Source of the DNA: Zopfochytrium polystomum | Taxonomy: Eukaryota > Chytridiomycota > Chytridiomycetes > Chytridiales > Chytridiaceae | Assembly (NCBI GenBank): GCA_025765615.1 | Contig: JAIVFJ010000222.1 | Span: 38,735-102,734 of the forward strand | Length of the DNA stretch: 64,000 nucleotides | Direction: 5' to 3' | Shown here: one piece after another, positions 63,601 through 64,000 of the stretch | Position numbering within the stretch: the first letter of the stretch is position 1 | Layout of the letters: each line of letters starts with the position of its first letter | Notes under the pieces: model-generated | Told to the model about the DNA's origin: nothing | Seen by the model: the letters and a program-made list of their open reading frames with translations, nothing else | Database searches by the model: none | Made by a program: the position numbers and the translations under genes

Positions 63601-64000
63601 CCAAAATTCAAAATGGAAGGAAGTCAATGCACTCAACAAGCTGTCTGTCTTTCTGTCTCCACCGGCGTCTCTCTGTCTCTTGTTGTGCACTGGCTGTCTG
63701 TCTCCCTGTCTGTCTCTGTGCCTGCAGTGAGCAGGCTGTCTGTCTCACTCTCTGTCCCCTTCCTAAGGCAGTTTTTCCTCTGCCTTTCTCTCTCTCTGCC
63801 TTTCTCTCACTCTCATGTTTTTTCTTTAGTGCCCAATTGAAATGCAGTGGCAAAATCAACACACTGAAGAAAACGAGGCTTTGCAGAGTGGCAAAATTCA
63901 AAAGGAAGTCAACGGGCTGTCTGTTTATCTGAGTGGAAGTCAACAGGTTGTCTGTCTACCTCCCTCCCTGTCTCTGAGTCTGGGAGTGGCAGTCAACAGG
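63601..64000 (+). repeat. CTGT/CTCT-rich minisatellite-like array
   Basis: Imperfect copies of a block containing CAAAATTCAAAA-GGAAGTCAA followed by CTGTCTGTCT runs recur from 63603 to the window end. GTGCCCAAT and AGGCTTTGCAG words recur as well. It continues beyond the window. Confidence 0.65.

Noticed and set aside
1..64000. CRISPR array or prokaryotic operon structure
   Set aside because: Introns, a Pol III tRNA without encoded CCA, microsatellites and eukaryotic transposons rule out a prokaryotic reading; the 53-bp hairpin array has divergent length and palindromic repeats unlike CRISPR.

Overview
This is a eukaryotic nuclear window, most likely from a fungus and plausibly an early-diverging zoosporic (chytrid-like) one. 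The reasons are intron-containing genes with GT-AG introns (mostly about 60-170 nt), very GC-rich coding exons full of homopolymeric Ala/Pro/Gln/Ser tracts, F-box and peroxin/proteasome-chaperone genes, and a transposon mix of Ty3/Gypsy chromovirus, Ty1/Copia, DIRS-like YR element, MULE, piggyBac-like and tRNA-related repeats. The lineage is inferred; no database search was possible.

Layout. 0.6-12 kb: host genes. These are a DsbA-like thioredoxin-fold protein (-), an F-box protein (+), a broken hypothetical, a long Ala/Lys-rich-tailed secretory protein (-) and a Q/H/P-rich protein with two CxH-x6-CxxC motifs (-), among dense microsatellites. 13-28 kb: a repeat-rich block. It holds a tRNA-related repeat (S), a hairpin array, a poly(A)-tailed retroelement tail, a solo LTR, a complete and very young Gypsy element (19109-23063) nested in other repeats, and a 1.1-kb repeat (R). 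28.6-53 kb: a gene island. It holds a Cip1-like secreted protein, a single-pass membrane protein, a second F-box-like protein, tRNA-Trp, an LRR protein, an S41 protease-like protein, a proline-rich nuclear-looking protein, the proteasome chaperone Nas2/PSMD9, the peroxisomal E2 Pex4 and a BAR-domain protein. It is interrupted by a piggyBac-like remnant and a DIRS-like element. 53.6-64 kb: a second repeat block with a Copia-type gag, a truncated second Gypsy copy, an inverted copy of R split by a 1,098-bp MULE, Copia pol remnants and LTR fragments.

The strongest candidate for something new is the Gypsy family. The intact copy has two 353-bp LTRs that look identical by eye, a 5-bp target duplication, gag, protease, integrase and chromodomain in open frames, but no reverse transcriptase or RNase H. 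Its LTR carries a dense array of perfect heat-shock-element units, duplicated as a 45-bp block relative to another copy. Its primer site is complementary to the predicted 5' end of its own RNA, as in Tf1-type self-priming. Together this suggests a recently mobile, RT-less, possibly heat-inducible parasite of an autonomous element elsewhere in the genome.

Gene models were built by hand from frame continuity and splice consensus, and exon coordinates are given where they close in frame.
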